From: Clostridioides difficile
Lineage (GTDB): Bacteria; Bacillota; Clostridia; Peptostreptococcales; Peptostreptococcaceae
Length of the DNA: 64,000 nt
Assembly: GCA_012955965.1 (NCBI GenBank)
Contig: JABBZI010000016.1
Location: 1-64,000, forward strand
Direction of reading: 5' to 3'
This document shows positions 44,637-54,341 of this stretch, piece after piece. Positions within the stretch are counted from its first letter, which is position 1, and every line of letters starts with the position of its first letter. The notes under the pieces were generated by a model. That model was not told where the DNA came from, did not search any database, and was given only the letters and a program-made list of their open reading frames with translations. Made by a program: the position numbers and the translations under genes.

Positions 44637-44936
44637 ATGAAATGGATTAAATGGTATAGTATTACATGTATATGTATTTTTATACTTGTAGCTTTTTATA
44701 TACTAATATTTCCTAGTAAAGTAAAGTCGATTGACACTTCATCTGCATATAGTTTTATTGAAAAGAAAATTCCAAAAAGTGCAGTATATCAAGGTTATAA
44801 GAAGAACCCAATAAATGGAACTACTACAATTTATTACAGCTACAATAATTCAACTCATATAGTTAAATTTTCGCATCCAGAAGAAGGTTCAAGAGAAATT
44901 GACTGGGATAAAGTTTCAAATATTAGATTTGATTAA
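44637..44936 (+). CDS. Small membrane-anchored protein, unknown
   Basis: 99 residues after AGGAGGG. One N-terminal transmembrane helix (WYSITCICIFILVAFYILIF) then an extracytoplasmic part (TSSAYSFIEKKIPKSAVYQGYKKNPINGTTTIYYSYNNST). No lipobox. Function not recognised. Confidence 0.65.
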   Translation: MKWIKWYSITCICIFILVAFYILIFPSKVKSIDTSSAYSFIEKKIPKSAVYQGYKKNPINGTTTIYYSYNNSTHIVKFSHPEEGSREIDWDKVSNIRFD

Positions 44937-45362
44937 AGTAAAAGTATTCAAAAAATACAAATGCTAAAAAGTTAAATATATAAAACAAAAAACTTCTTTA
45001 GAGTTCATATATTTAGTATAATTGGAGTTATTGTTTTTAGGAAACAAATTTTAGCTTATTGAGTAGTTAATCAAAATGATTAACTACTTTTTTGTACCAC
45101 AACAAGAGTATAAATTTAAGTAGACAATATGGTTATCAATTCCTTACACTAGAAAAATAAAAATTGCCATCAAAACATATGAAAGTGAAAGTATATTAAA
45201 AATATAATTATATAATCCAATTGTATAATATATTTATAGTAAATCGTAATAATTTTACATTAGTATATACTAATATTTTTTAGATTTTTCGTAATTAATT
45301 AATAGAAAAATGTATTATAATAATATTATGAAAATTTAAAAAAGTAAGAAAGAGGTAATATT
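44937..45362. other. Intergenic region before ilvD
   Basis: Holds a strong terminator (listed separately) and a 14-base palindrome TTAGTATATACTAA (45260-45273) about 90 bases before ilvD. No T-box core sequence is present, so ilvD does not appear to be T-box controlled here. Confidence 0.5.
45062..45093 (+). terminator. Strong terminator upstream of ilvD
   Basis: AGTAGTTAATC (45062-45072) pairs with GATTAACTACT (45078-45088) and is followed by six T. It lies 125 bases beyond the preceding gene. Confidence 0.8.
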
Positions 45363-47018
45363 ATGAGAAGTGATATAAAAAAAGGAATAGAAGGAGCTCC
45401 AAAGAGAGCATTAATGTATGGGATGGGTCTTACTAAAGAAGAAATTGAAAGACCTTTAATAGGTATAGTAAATGCACAGAATGAAGTAATTCCTGGTCAT
45501 CTACATCTTGATGAAATAGCAGAAGCAGCAAAAAATGGAGTTAGAATGAGTGGTGGTTTACCATTAGAATTTCCAGCTATAGGAGTGTGTGATGGTATAG
45601 CTATGGGACATGTTGGAATGAATTATTCACTTGCTTCAAGAGAATTAATAGCAGATTCAATAGAAGCTATGGCTATGGCACATGGTTTTGATGCCTTAGT
45701 ACTTATACCTAATTGTGATAAGATAGTACCAGGAATGTTAATGGCAGCTGCAAGACTTAATATACCAAGTATTGTTGTGAGTGGAGGACCTATGCTTTCA
45801 GGCAAAAAAAATGGAAAAGTATATGACTTTAACTCTGCGATGGAAGGTGTTGGAGCATGTAAAGATGGAACAATGAGTGAAGTCGAATTAGAAGAATTAG
45901 CTATGAACTCTTGTCCTGGATGTGGTTCATGTTCTGGACTTTTTACAGCAAATAGCATGAATTGTTTGACAGAAGCATTAGGTATGGGAATTCCTTATAA
46001 TGGTACTGCTGCATCACATTCTGGAGAAAGAAAAAGAATAGCAAAATATGCAGGTATGTATGTTATGGAACTACTTAAAAATGATATAAAACCTAGAGAT
46101 ATTTTAACAGTAGATGCGTTTAAAAATGCAATAACTGTAGATATGGCAATGGCTGGTTCTACAAATACAGTACTTCATTTGCCTGCAATAGCTTATGAAG
46201 CAGGAATAGAACTTAACTTAGATTTTTTCGATGAAATAAGTGAGAAGACTCCTTGTTTGACAAAATTAAGTCCAAGTGGTAAGCATCATATTGAAGATTT
46301 ACATATGGCAGGAGGAATTCCAGCTATAATGAATGAACTCTCTAAGATAGAAGGAATAAACTTAGACTGTAAAACTGTGACAGGTAAGACTATAGGAGAA
46401 AATATAAGAAACTGTAGAATAGAAAATGAGGAAGTAATACATACATTAAAAAATCCATATAGCGACCAAGGTGGTCTTGCAATCTTGAGAGGAAATCTTG
46501 CTACAAATGGAGCAGTTGTAAAAAAATCAGCAGTTGCAGAAGAAATGTTAGTTCATGAAGGACTAGCAAGAGTTTTTAATTCAGAAGAAGAAGCTGTAAG
46601 CGCTATATTTGCTAAAAAAATAAATAAAGGTGATGTTATAGTTATAAGATATGAAGGACCAAAAGGAGGTCCAGGAATGAAAGAAATGTTATCTCCTACT
46701 TCAGCAGTTGCAGGAATGGGACTTGATAAACACGTTGCGCTTCTTACTGATGGGCGTTTTTCAGGAGCAACTAGAGGAGCATCTATAGGTCACATTTCTC
46801 CAGAAGCTATGGAAGGAGGTTTAATTGGAATAGTTGAAGAGGGCGATATAATTTCTATCAATATACCAGATAAAAAATTAGAGTTAAAAGTAAATGAAAT
46901 TGAAATAGAAAATAGAAGATTAAAATTTAGGCCTTTAGAGCCAAAGATAAAACATGGATACTTAAGTAGATATGCTAAACTGGTAACATCAGCAAATACA
47001 GGAGCAGTATTGAAATAG
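45363..47018 (+). CDS. ilvD: Dihydroxy-acid dehydratase
   Basis: 551 residues after AAAGAGG. Iron-sulfur cysteines in [12 protein letters not shown] and [37 protein letters not shown] and [23 protein letters not shown] are the other family blocks. It forms 2-oxo acids in valine and isoleucine synthesis. Here it stands alone, not with ilvB/ilvC. Confidence 0.97.
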   Translation: MRSDIKKGIEGAPKRALMYGMGLTKEEIERPLIGIVNAQNEVIPGHLHLDEIAEAAKNGVRMSGGLPLEFPAIGVCDGIAMGHVGMNYSLASRELIADSIEAMAMAHGFDALVLIPNCDKIVPGMLMAAARLNIPSIVVSGGPMLSGKKNGKVYDFNSAMEGVGACKDGTMSEVELEELAMNSCPGCGSCSGLFTANSMNCLTEALGMGIPYNGTAASHSGERKRIAKYAGMYVMELLKNDIKPRDILTVDAFKNAITVDMAMAGSTNTVLHLPAIAYEAGIELNLDFFDEISEKTPCLTKLSPSGKHHIEDLHMAGGIPAIMNELSKIEGINLDCKTVTGKTIGENIRNCRIENEEVIHTLKNPYSDQGGLAILRGNLATNGAVVKKSAVAEEMLVHEGLARVFNSEEEAVSAIFAKKINKGDVIVIRYEGPKGGPGMKEMLSPTSAVAGMGLDKHVALLTDGRFSGATRGASIGHISPEAMEGGLIGIVEEGDIISINIPDKKLELKVNEIEIENRRLKFRPLEPKIKHGYLSRYAKLVTSANTGAVLK

Positions 47019-47279
47019 TAGATTATGTCTAAGAGATTTAACTCATATAAGGATGTTGAACTTCTTACATGTTAAAATATAAATATATGTAAATTTTTTC
47101 TTTTAATATAATTATCTAAATATTATTTTATATACAGTAAAATATGACTCCTAAAAATAAAAAATACATCATAAATATAAATAAGTGGATATAAGTTATT
47201 AATTTGATTTATAAACTTATCATGAAAGCAAATTTATAATATTTATAAGTAATAAAATTTTTAGGAGGATATATATACA

Positions 47280-48218
47280 ATGAATAAAAGAATGAAACTA
47301 ATTCCCTATGAAATAAATGAGAATCTAAGAGGAGCAAAGACTAAGTTTCCATATGGAATAAAACAAATGAATGCTAGAGGAATGTGGGATGAAGGATATA
47401 CTGGCAAAAATATCGTAATTAGTATAATAGATACAGGCTGCGACATTTCTCACCCTCTTTTAAAAGGTAAAATAATTGGTGGTGCGAATTTTAGCGATGA
47501 TAGTAATGGAAATAAAAATATATATGAAGATTTTAATGGACATGGAACTCACGTAGCAGGGATTATAGCTGCATCTAATTATAATAATGAGGTTATGGGG
47601 GTAGCTCCAAATTGTAAATTATTAATAGCAAAGGCGTTAAACAAAGATGGTGTTGGGACATATCAAAGTATAATTAATGCTGTTAATTTTTCTGTAAATA
47701 ACAAAGTTGATATTATATCTATGTCTCTTGGAGGAAATAAAGATGATAAAAATTTAAGAAATGCAGTTTTGCAAGCAGTAAAGAACAATATTTCTGTAGT
47801 GTGTGCAGCAGGAAATAATGGAGATGGAGACTCTAGTACAAGTGAGTATAGTTATCCTGCCAGCTATGCTGAGGTAATAGAAGTAGGTGCAATAAATGAA
47901 AATTATTTAGTTGAAAAGTTTAGCAATTCAAATACTACAATAGATTTGGTTGCGCCAGGAAGAAATATTATATCAACTTATATGGATAATAAGCTTGCTA
48001 TTATGAGTGGTACTAGTATGAGTGCACCATATGTATCAGGGTCACTAGCATTAATTAAAGAATGGGCTAGAGAAGAATTTGAAAGAGATTTAGATGAAGC
48101 TGAGTTATATGCTCAATTAATAAAATGTACAAGAGCACTTGGAATACCTAGAACAGAACAGGGGAATGGGTACTTATATTTAAATCTTTATAAATACAAG
48201 AATACCAGTAAAAGATAA
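47280..48218 (+). CDS. Subtilisin-like intracellular serine protease
   Basis: 312 residues after AGGAGG. Catalytic Asp in ISIIDTGCDISHP, His in NGHGTHVAGIIAAS, oxyanion Asn in CAAGNNGDGDSS, Ser in SGTSMSAPYVSGSLA. There is no signal peptide; the N-terminus MKLIPYEINENL contains the LIPY-type segment that acts as inhibitory pro-peptide in Bacillus intracellular proteases (Isp). So it is probably cytoplasmic and activated by N-terminal processing. Single gene. Confidence 0.88.
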   Translation: MNKRMKLIPYEINENLRGAKTKFPYGIKQMNARGMWDEGYTGKNIVISIIDTGCDISHPLLKGKIIGGANFSDDSNGNKNIYEDFNGHGTHVAGIIAASNYNNEVMGVAPNCKLLIAKALNKDGVGTYQSIINAVNFSVNNKVDIISMSLGGNKDDKNLRNAVLQAVKNNISVVCAAGNNGDGDSSTSEYSYPASYAEVIEVGAINENYLVEKFSNSNTTIDLVAPGRNIISTYMDNKLAIMSGTSMSAPYVSGSLALIKEWAREEFERDLDEAELYAQLIKCTRALGIPRTEQGNGYLYLNLYKYKNTSKR

Positions 48219-48606
48219 TTTCTAATATGACGATAAAATATAGATACTATATATATTCAATATAAATATTGATAAGTATCTAATTGTAGAGTTTTGTAGA
48301 TATAGACGAAAATATTGAGTAATAAAGTTTATAGATGTATTAGATAATTAGGATTATATAAATATACAGTATTATAGATAGCACATCTGAGAAAAGGTGT
48401 GTTCTTCTATATATCTGTATAGATAAAAGTTTGTATATGATTAAATGCAAGCTAAATTAAGGATAATTTATATGAAGATATAAGGTGATTTGTAATATAA
48501 ATAAGAACACTATGAAAAATATTATTATGAAAGATTTAGATATAGGAAGTGATTTTGTGCATAGTAAAAGAGTATAAAAATTAAATGATAAATATTATCA
48601 ATAATT
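48219..48606. other. Intergenic region, no gene recognised
   Basis: About 390 AT-rich bases. No supported frame; no terminator stronger than short AT hairpins is obvious after the protease gene. Confidence 0.4.
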
Positions 48607-48636
48607 ATTGATTTTCATAATCAATCATGATATTAT
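48607..48636 (+). promoter_or_regulatory. Fur-type box overlapping the flavodoxin promoter
   Basis: ATTGATTTTCATAATCAAT (48607-48625) is a 7-5-7 inverted repeat resembling the Fur consensus. It covers the -35 TTGATT (48608-48613); TATTAT (48631-48636) follows at 17 bases. Binding would block the polymerase when iron is plentiful. Confidence 0.65.
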
Positions 48637-48654
48637 ATATTTAGAAAAACGAAG

Positions 48655-48711
48655 AGATTTCAGATAAAGAAATCTTTTATTTTTTAGATTCTAGTTAGCT
48701 ATAGCTAACTA
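48655..48711 (+). promoter_or_regulatory. Two hairpins in the flavodoxin leader
   Basis: AGATTTC/GAAATCT (48655-48675) with a following T-rich run looks like an intrinsic terminator about 12 bases after the predicted start of transcription. Next comes the perfect palindrome TAGTTAGCTATAGCTAACTA (48692-48711), 19 bases before the AGGAGG site. Confidence 0.5.
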
Positions 48712-48739
48712 TTAATTAAAAATATTACAGGAGGTAAGA

Positions 48740-49168
48740 ATGAGTAAAATATATATCGTTTATTGGAGTGGAACAGGAAATACTGAGAAAATGGCAAATT
48801 TTGTAGCTGAAGGTGTGAAGTTAAAAGGTAAAACGCCAGAAGTCTTGGATGTAAGCTTATTAAAACCAAGTGATTTAAAAGAAGAAAATAAATTTGCATT
48901 AGGTTGCCCATCTATGGGAGCAGAACAATTAGAAGAGGGTTATATGGAGCCATTTGTATCAGAATTAGAAGCTATGGTATCAGGTAAACAGATTGGATTA
49001 TTTGGTTCATATGGCTGGGGAAATTGTGAATGGATGAGAGAATGGGAAGAGCGTATGCAAAATGCTGGTGCTACAATTATAGGTGGTGAAGGGATTACTG
49101 CAATGGAAGACCCAGATGAAGAAGCAAAAGATGAGTGTGTACAATTAGGTAAAATGTTAGCTGAATAA
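48740..49168 (+). CDS. fldX: Flavodoxin, iron-regulated type
   Basis: 142 residues after AGGAGG. WSGTGNTEKMANFVAEG is the FMN phosphate loop, ALGCPSMGAEQLEEGYMEPF and GLFGSYGWGNCEWMREW form the isoalloxazine loops. This short-chain flavodoxin replaces ferredoxin in electron transfer when iron is low. The Fur-type site upstream supports this, and I recall a Fur-repressed C. difficile flavodoxin named fldX; the symbol depends on that recall. Confidence 0.85.
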   Translation: MSKIYIVYWSGTGNTEKMANFVAEGVKLKGKTPEVLDVSLLKPSDLKEENKFALGCPSMGAEQLEEGYMEPFVSELEAMVSGKQIGLFGSYGWGNCEWMREWEERMQNAGATIIGGEGITAMEDPDEEAKDECVQLGKMLAE

Positions 49169-49220
49169 GTTTGTATACTATATTGATTATATAATAACTA
49201 ATGATAACAACATTATAAAA

Positions 49221-49298
49221 TGCTAAGAGAGACTAATAATACAATACATAAGAAAATATACTTAATAAAAATAGATAAAATATTAGTCTCTTTTAGCA
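49221..49298. terminator. Large hairpin between convergent genes
   Basis: TGCTAAGAGAGACTAATA (49221-49238) pairs with TATTAGTCTCTTTTAGCA (49281-49298) with one mismatch; the loop is 42 bases. Confidence 0.7.
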
Positions 49299-49315
49299 TA
49301 AATCAAATTTATAAT

Positions 49316-50110
49316 TTAATGTTGTTTTTTAGTTGGTACAATATCATTATAGAAAGATAATAATTGTTTGATAACATAAGTAATAAATGTTGTATCTTGT
49401 GCAAAACAAAGCATATTTGCTCCAATATTAACCCAGGTTTCAATACTTTTCTTTTCTGCTGAAGGAAAGGTAATAAAGGGCATATTGTATTTTTTACATA
49501 TTTCAGCAGCTTGATAAATCATGTCTTTTATTTCAACTCTATTCATATCTCCAGAAAATCCCATATCTAAAGATAAATCACCAGGACCTAATGCTATAAT
49601 ATCAACACCTTTGACTTGTACTATTTCTTCAATGTTATCATAACCTGCTTTCTGTTCAATTAACATCATTTTTAATGTCTCGTTATTTTCATTTTCGACA
49701 TATTCTAAATAACTCATATTTCCATAATAAGAAGCTCTTTGAGGATTGCACCCTCTTATACCATTTGGAGGATAAGTACAAGCTGATACTGCTTTTTCTG
49801 CATCCTGTGCTGTATTAATAAATGGGAAACCTATAATATCTGTTCCCATATCCATTATAGGTTTAACAAGACCAGGTTCACTGTTTGCTAATCGAACTAA
49901 AGAAGCAGCACCACCAGCGTGTGCAGCTATCATATGTTGTTGTATATCTTTACGGTCTAAAGCACCATGTTCGCCTTCAATCCAGACAAAATCATATCCT
50001 GATAGTCCAACTAATTCACTTACAGATGAATCAGATAGTGAAACTGCTACTCCACACAATATCTTTCCTTCATTTAAATTTTCTTTAATCATAGTTGTGT
50101 ATTTTTCCAT
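49316..50110 (-). CDS. HpcH/HpaI-type aldolase
   Basis: 264 residues from ATG 50110 after AAAGGA. GYDFVWIEGEHGALDRKDIQQHM is the active-site block (Glu, His), followed by SLVRLANSEPGLVKPIMDMGTDIIGFPFINTAQDAEKAVSAC (metal-binding loop) and LIEQKAGYDNIEEI. Class II pyruvate aldolases of this family split 2-keto-3-deoxy sugar acids. The gene faces a divergent MerR regulator whose MerR-type promoter drives it. Confidence 0.85.
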   Translation of the reverse strand: MEKYTTMIKENLNEGKILCGVAVSLSDSSVSELVGLSGYDFVWIEGEHGALDRKDIQQHMIAAHAGGAASLVRLANSEPGLVKPIMDMGTDIIGFPFINTAQDAEKAVSACTYPPNGIRGCNPQRASYYGNMSYLEYVENENNETLKMMLIEQKAGYDNIEEIVQVKGVDIIALGPGDLSLDMGFSGDMNRVEIKDMIYQAAEICKKYNMPFITFPSAEKKSIETWVNIGANMLCFAQDTTFITYVIKQLLSFYNDIVPTKKQH

Positions 50111-50153
50111 TTGTATCAATCCTTTCTTTAGGCAATTTATTTTTACACTTCAA

Positions 50154-50184
50154 AGAATACAACTTCAACCTAACTTGAAGTCAA
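50154..50184 (-). promoter_or_regulatory. MerR-type promoter with 19-bp spacer
   Basis: Reverse strand: -35 TTGACT (50179-50184), 19 bases, -10 TATTCT (50154-50159). The spacer contains the dyad ACTTCAA-N6-TTGAAGT (50162-50181). The 19-base spacing is the hallmark of promoters that MerR proteins activate by untwisting DNA. Confidence 0.75.
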
Positions 50185-50258
50185 TACTTTTTTATTGACT
50201 ATTGTATAATGGATTTTTATAATGTTCTTATTCATATAAAATTTTGGGGAGGAAAAAT

Positions 50259-50627
50259 ATGAAATATTCCATGACTGATGTATCAAAAATAACAAATATT
50301 TCTTCATCTGCTATTCGATTTTATGAAGAAAAAGATTTACTGCTTCCTATCAGTAGAAAACCAAGTGGTGTTCGTTATTTCTCTGAAGAAGATATAGAGC
50401 GTTTGATATTTATAAAAGAATTAAAAAATGCGGGTTTATCTATTAAAGATATTCATGAATGTTTTCATTTTTGTGATATGGGAGATGATACTATAGACAA
50501 AAGAATCCAATTATTTCAGCAACACAAGCAAAACATTAAAAATAAAATATATGAATTAGAAGATTGTATGGATAAAATAGATGAGAAGATATGTTATTTA
50601 AATGAAAAAAAGATGTGTAAAAAATAA
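50259..50627 (+). CDS. MerR-family regulator
   Basis: 122 residues from ATG 50259 with GGGGAGG; the frame from 50244 overlaps that site. MKYSMTDVSKITNISSSAIRFYEEKDLLLPISRKPSGVRYFSEEDIERLIFIKELKNAGLSIKDI is the complete MerR winged helix, followed by a coiled-coil dimer helix. There is a CHFCD-type Cys pair (CFHFCD) but no metal loop at the end. Likely activates the divergent aldolase gene. Confidence 0.88.
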   Translation: MKYSMTDVSKITNISSSAIRFYEEKDLLLPISRKPSGVRYFSEEDIERLIFIKELKNAGLSIKDIHECFHFCDMGDDTIDKRIQLFQQHKQNIKNKIYELEDCMDKIDEKICYLNEKKMCKK

Positions 50628-50931
50628 CTCTTATAAAATAATTAAACTTTAATTTATTTAATATAAAGAATGACAAAGATTAGAGCCACTTAAGTGTATT
50701 GTTTTCAAGAAGACTTTTTATAGATAATTAAACAATGTTCTATATAGTTATTTCTCTATGTAATAAAAAAGGAAATTATGATAAGATATATTAATGTAAG
50801 TGGTAAAAATAGTTTCATCTATAGATATGATTATTTTTAAATGCTATAAATATTTACATATATAGTTATATTTTTCTGATTATTATAATTAAAATATTAT
50901 AATAGAGTTGTTATAGTTGGAGGATATTAGA
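50628..50931. other. Intergenic region, nothing beyond promoter-like AT runs
   Basis: A TATAAT (about 50898-50903) lies 28 bases before the DtxR-like start's ribosome site. The string AGTGGTAAAAATAG at 50800 is not a T-box. Confidence 0.35.
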
Positions 50932-51294
50932 ATGTATGAATCAAGAGAAAATTATTTGGAGACAATACTTATTCTAGAAAAGAAAAAGGGAATTGTAAAA
51001 TCTATTGATATAGCTAAAAAGCTAAATTATAGTAAGGCAAGTGTAAGTAGGGCCATGGGAATATTAAAAGAATATGGTCTTATTATAATGGAAGTCGATG
51101 GTGATATCATTTTAACTAAAGAAGGAAGAAAAAAAGCAGAGGAAATTTATGAAAAACATATTTTAATCACTAAATTTTTAGTAAATACATTGGAGGTTTC
51201 ATTGGATATAGCTGAAAAAGATGCATGTAGAATAGAGCATATTATAAGTAAAGATACGTTTGAAGGAATAAAAAAATATTTAGACAAAAACTAA
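50932..51294 (+). CDS. DtxR/MntR-type metal-dependent repressor
   Basis: 120 residues from ATG 50932 after GGAGG. RENYLETILILEKKKGIVKSIDIAKKLNYSKASVSRAMGILKEYGLIIMEVDGDIILTKEGRKKAEEI is the DtxR winged helix; HILITKFLVNTLEVSLDIAEKDACRIEHIISKDTFEGIKKYL is the metal-binding dimer domain, including the Cys/Glu/His set ACRIEH. There is no SH3-like third domain, as in MntR. It is co-transcribed with the following sensor-regulator. Confidence 0.85.
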   Translation: MYESRENYLETILILEKKKGIVKSIDIAKKLNYSKASVSRAMGILKEYGLIIMEVDGDIILTKEGRKKAEEIYEKHILITKFLVNTLEVSLDIAEKDACRIEHIISKDTFEGIKKYLDKN

Positions 51295-51305
51295 GAGGTG
51301 AGCTT

Positions 51306-52961
51306 ATGGTGTATTTTAGTGAGTCGAATAATGATGTGCAAAAATTTGATTGGGGAGAGATTACATGGATACATGAGCCATCAAAAACACAATTTAATAG
51401 GCTTAGTGCTGGAATTGTAAGATTTTTTCCAAAAAACTCCCAAGAAAAGCATTTTCATTTAAGTGAAGAACAGCTTTTATATGTGATTCAGGGAGAAGGA
51501 ATACAAATTATTGATGGGAAAAAGGTCAATATAAAGGAAAAATCAATAGTTTATTGCCCACCATATTCAGAACATGAAATTATAAATACTGGTAAATTTG
51601 ATTTAGTAATATTAATCACTTATGTTCCTCATAAATTTTCAAATTTGAGACAGCTACCTATCGTATTTTCTGAAAATACTATACAAGAGTTAATTAATGT
51701 AAATATAATTGAAAATCTTGCAAATCAAATATCTAATATATTGAAACTTAGAATATCTGTATATGATTCAAAACATAAAGAAATATTTGATACTAAAAAA
51801 GAAACTAGATTTTGTGATATTTGTAAAAGTGTAAAAGTGTGTAATAGAAGACTTGATAAGAGTATAAATGATAATAATTTTGAAAAAATGTATCAATGTG
51901 AGTATGGTATTTCTGGTCTGGAAATACCTATAGTGTTAGAAGAAAATATAGTTGGATATATAGAATGTGGAAATTTTATAATACACAAATCCAGCGATAT
52001 AGATAAAAACTTATCTAAATTGTCAAGTACTTCAAATATTGACAGAAAATACATAAATAAAATTTACAATGAACTTTCATTAATTCCAAAGAGTAGACTG
52101 TATGTGTTAAAAGAAAATCTATTAATGATGTCTGAATTTATTCAAGAAATAGCCAAGAGAAATTTCTTTGAAAATCAACTTAGTATAAAAGATGAGGAGA
52201 TATTGAAGAATAGAAAGGAAAATATAAAACTTGAAGAAGCACTTAAAAGAGCAAATAGTAAATTATTAGAAGAAAAGTACATTATCAATCCAATCGATAT
52301 ATTCAATAATGTTCTAAGAGAATATCCTTTTGAATTAGAAATTTCTATAGAGAAAGAAATCAAAGCTATGAATTTAGAAGGTATTTATAATCTAATAGAT
52401 AATAATAAATTAATGTATAATGATGTTAGAGGTATTATTCAAGAAATGATATTAGTATTGTCCAGAACCGTGCTTAGAGATTTAGAAGATTTAAAACCTA
52501 TATCTTATCTAAGAAATAAATACAATAAAAAGATATCACTTACAAATAGTGATGAAGATTTATGGGAACTATTATTACAATTTTCAGAAGAGTGTATTGA
52601 TAAGAATAGAGAATTTTGGAGACAAGATAAGAGAAATTTAATTGAAAATGTGAATGAATATATACAAAAGTATTATAAGGAAAATATAAACTTAAATAGT
52701 ATAGCAGAAGTATTCTTTATAAGTCCAAATTATTTGAGCTCTATTTTTAATGAAAAAAATCAAGTCTCAATAACTGAGTATATAAACTTTCTTAGGATAG
52801 AAGAATCTAAAAAATATCTATCAAATATGAATATGAGTATTAGTGAGATTTGTAGGAAAGTAGGTTTTAATAATAGTAGTTATTTTTCACAAATATTTAA
52901 GAAGTTTAATAATATAACTCCAAATGAATATAGAAAAAATATACTAGATAATAGAGTTTAG
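51306..52961 (+). CDS. Cupin-PocR-AraC multidomain regulator
   Basis: 551 residues, start 11 bases after the DtxR-like gene. Domains: N-terminal cupin (KHFHLSEEQLLYVIQGEGIQIIDG, CPPYSEHEI) about 25-105; PocR-type ligand domain (DSKHKEIFDTKKETRFCDICKSVKVCNRRLD, YQCEYGISGLEIPIVLEENIVGYIECGNF) about 135-240 with a Cys cluster; a helical linker; C-terminal AraC HTH pair (NLNSIAEVFFISPNYLSSIFNEK, MSISEICRKVGFNNSSYFSQIFKKFNNITPNEYR). PocR domains sense organic ligands or metal in response regulators. Which gene it controls is not clear. Confidence 0.85.
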   Translation: MVYFSESNNDVQKFDWGEITWIHEPSKTQFNRLSAGIVRFFPKNSQEKHFHLSEEQLLYVIQGEGIQIIDGKKVNIKEKSIVYCPPYSEHEIINTGKFDLVILITYVPHKFSNLRQLPIVFSENTIQELINVNIIENLANQISNILKLRISVYDSKHKEIFDTKKETRFCDICKSVKVCNRRLDKSINDNNFEKMYQCEYGISGLEIPIVLEENIVGYIECGNFIIHKSSDIDKNLSKLSSTSNIDRKYINKIYNELSLIPKSRLYVLKENLLMMSEFIQEIAKRNFFENQLSIKDEEILKNRKENIKLEEALKRANSKLLEEKYIINPIDIFNNVLREYPFELEISIEKEIKAMNLEGIYNLIDNNKLMYNDVRGIIQEMILVLSRTVLRDLEDLKPISYLRNKYNKKISLTNSDEDLWELLLQFSEECIDKNREFWRQDKRNLIENVNEYIQKYYKENINLNSIAEVFFISPNYLSSIFNEKNQVSITEYINFLRIEESKKYLSNMNMSISEICRKVGFNNSSYFSQIFKKFNNITPNEYRKNILDNRV

Positions 52962-53117
52962 ATAAGATTATGTAAGATATAAGTTTTATTGGTTAGATTT
53001 ATAATTAATATCTTGTATGAATGATATATATTATAAATTCTAAAGTATTGAAATTGCAAAGGTATAGCCGATTATATAAAATTGATTATATTGTCTTTTA
53101 AAATAGATAAATTAGAT

Positions 53118-53160
53118 TTTGCCACCCATTTGCCACCGTATTATACTTTTGGGTGGCAAA
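53118..53160. promoter_or_regulatory. Inverted repeat at the prophage edge (attachment site or integrase terminator)
   Basis: TTTGCCACCC (53118-53127) and GGGTGGCAAA (53151-53160) are inverted copies, with another TTTGCCACC between. It lies two bases from the integrase stop, where the attachment core is expected; it may also act as terminator. GC content here is unlike the AT-rich surroundings. Confidence 0.5.
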
Positions 53161-53162
53161 CT

Positions 53163-54293
53163 CTAATTTGTAATTTTTTCAAATATATCTACAGTTTCAT
53201 TTTTCATTTTATCAGTTACATGTGAATAGGTATCCATTGTAGTTGATAGTTGGCTATGACCCAAACGGTTTTGTATGTCTTTAATGTTAGCCCCATTTTC
53301 TAATAATAGGGTAGCATGTGTATGTCTTAAACAATGAAAATGGAAGTCATTGTTTAAAGCTCCTCGAATTTGTTTTACTATAGTGTCTAAAGTGTGGGTG
53401 TTTACTTGTTGACCATTTTCTTTAGTACATACCCAGTTGCTATCAAAGTAAAATTCACCATATTTTAATTTCATTTTCTTTTGATGTAGTTTATGTTCTT
53501 TTAGTATCCTTATTAAAGTATCTCCTGTAAAGATAGTTCTACAAGAACTTTCTGTTTTTGGTTGGCTTAATTCAAATATTCCATTCTTCTTTTTAATCAG
53601 TGTATGTTTTACTGTAATAGTTTTGTTATCAAGATCTATATCATCCCATGTTAATGCAATAATTTCTCCTCTTCTCATGCCAGTATAAAATCCAATTAGT
53701 AGGACTATACGCTGAAATGAATCTTGAGGAAATATATTCAGTATTTGATTAAATTCATCTAATGTAATAGTTTTAACTTTGTTAGATTCTGTTTTAGTCT
53801 TAGTTTTTGGTATACTTACATATTGCATAGGATTTTCTCGTATATGTTTGTAAGGATAGACTGCTGATTTTAATGACCTATGTAATATGTTTTTTAATAC
53901 TTGTAATGTATTTTGAGAATAATTCTCTTTGTATTTTTTATTTATGAAGCTTTGTAGTATCGCAGGTGTTAAAGCTTTTACTTTGTAAACTCCTAGTTTT
54001 GGTTTTATATGTTTTTCTATGTTTATTCGGTAACTTTCTTGAGTGTTGTATTTACAGTTAAGTAAGACATATTCTTTGTACCAAAAATCTAGGTAGTCTG
54101 ATAAGCTGATGTTGCTTTCTTCAAATACTATGCCAGAGTTTTCATATTCATTTAGTGCTTCTCTTAGTGCTTTTTCTGCTTCCTTTTTTGTATTGCCACC
54201 AACTCTTTCTACTTTTTTTCTTTTTCCATCTACTATGCCTAGGTCAAAGTAGTAATACCATTTGTTACTTCTTTTTCTTACTCCACCTTTCAT
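53163..54293 (-). CDS. int: Prophage tyrosine integrase
   Basis: 376 residues. N-terminal arm-binding (KKVERVGGNTKKEAEKALREALNEYE), core-binding (LSDYLDFWYKEYV), then catalytic domain: R in TGMRRGEIIALTWDDID, HCLRHTHATLLLENG, IKDIQNRLGHSQLSTTMDTYSHV with the nucleophile Tyr. Tn916-like phage integrase subfamily. It is the first gene of the prophage and ends at the repeat above. Confidence 0.93.
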   Translation of the reverse strand: MKGGVRKRSNKWYYYFDLGIVDGKRKKVERVGGNTKKEAEKALREALNEYENSGIVFEESNISLSDYLDFWYKEYVLLNCKYNTQESYRINIEKHIKPKLGVYKVKALTPAILQSFINKKYKENYSQNTLQVLKNILHRSLKSAVYPYKHIRENPMQYVSIPKTKTKTESNKVKTITLDEFNQILNIFPQDSFQRIVLLIGFYTGMRRGEIIALTWDDIDLDNKTITVKHTLIKKKNGIFELSQPKTESSCRTIFTGDTLIRILKEHKLHQKKMKLKYGEFYFDSNWVCTKENGQQVNTHTLDTIVKQIRGALNNDFHFHCLRHTHATLLLENGANIKDIQNRLGHSQLSTTMDTYSHVTDKMKNETVDIFEKITN

Positions 54294-54341
54294 AATAGTA
54301 TCCCCCCTTTTTTTTAGAATGTATGTTTGGTTCTAACATAT

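Noticed and set aside
44937-45362. Possible T-box or riboswitch before ilvD
   Set aside because: Terminator present, but no T-box core, no specifier stem and too close to the upstream gene's end to be assigned to ilvD.
50800-50815. T-box-like AGTGGTAAAAAT
   Set aside because: Lacks the ACCGCGG core and any stem I or terminator.
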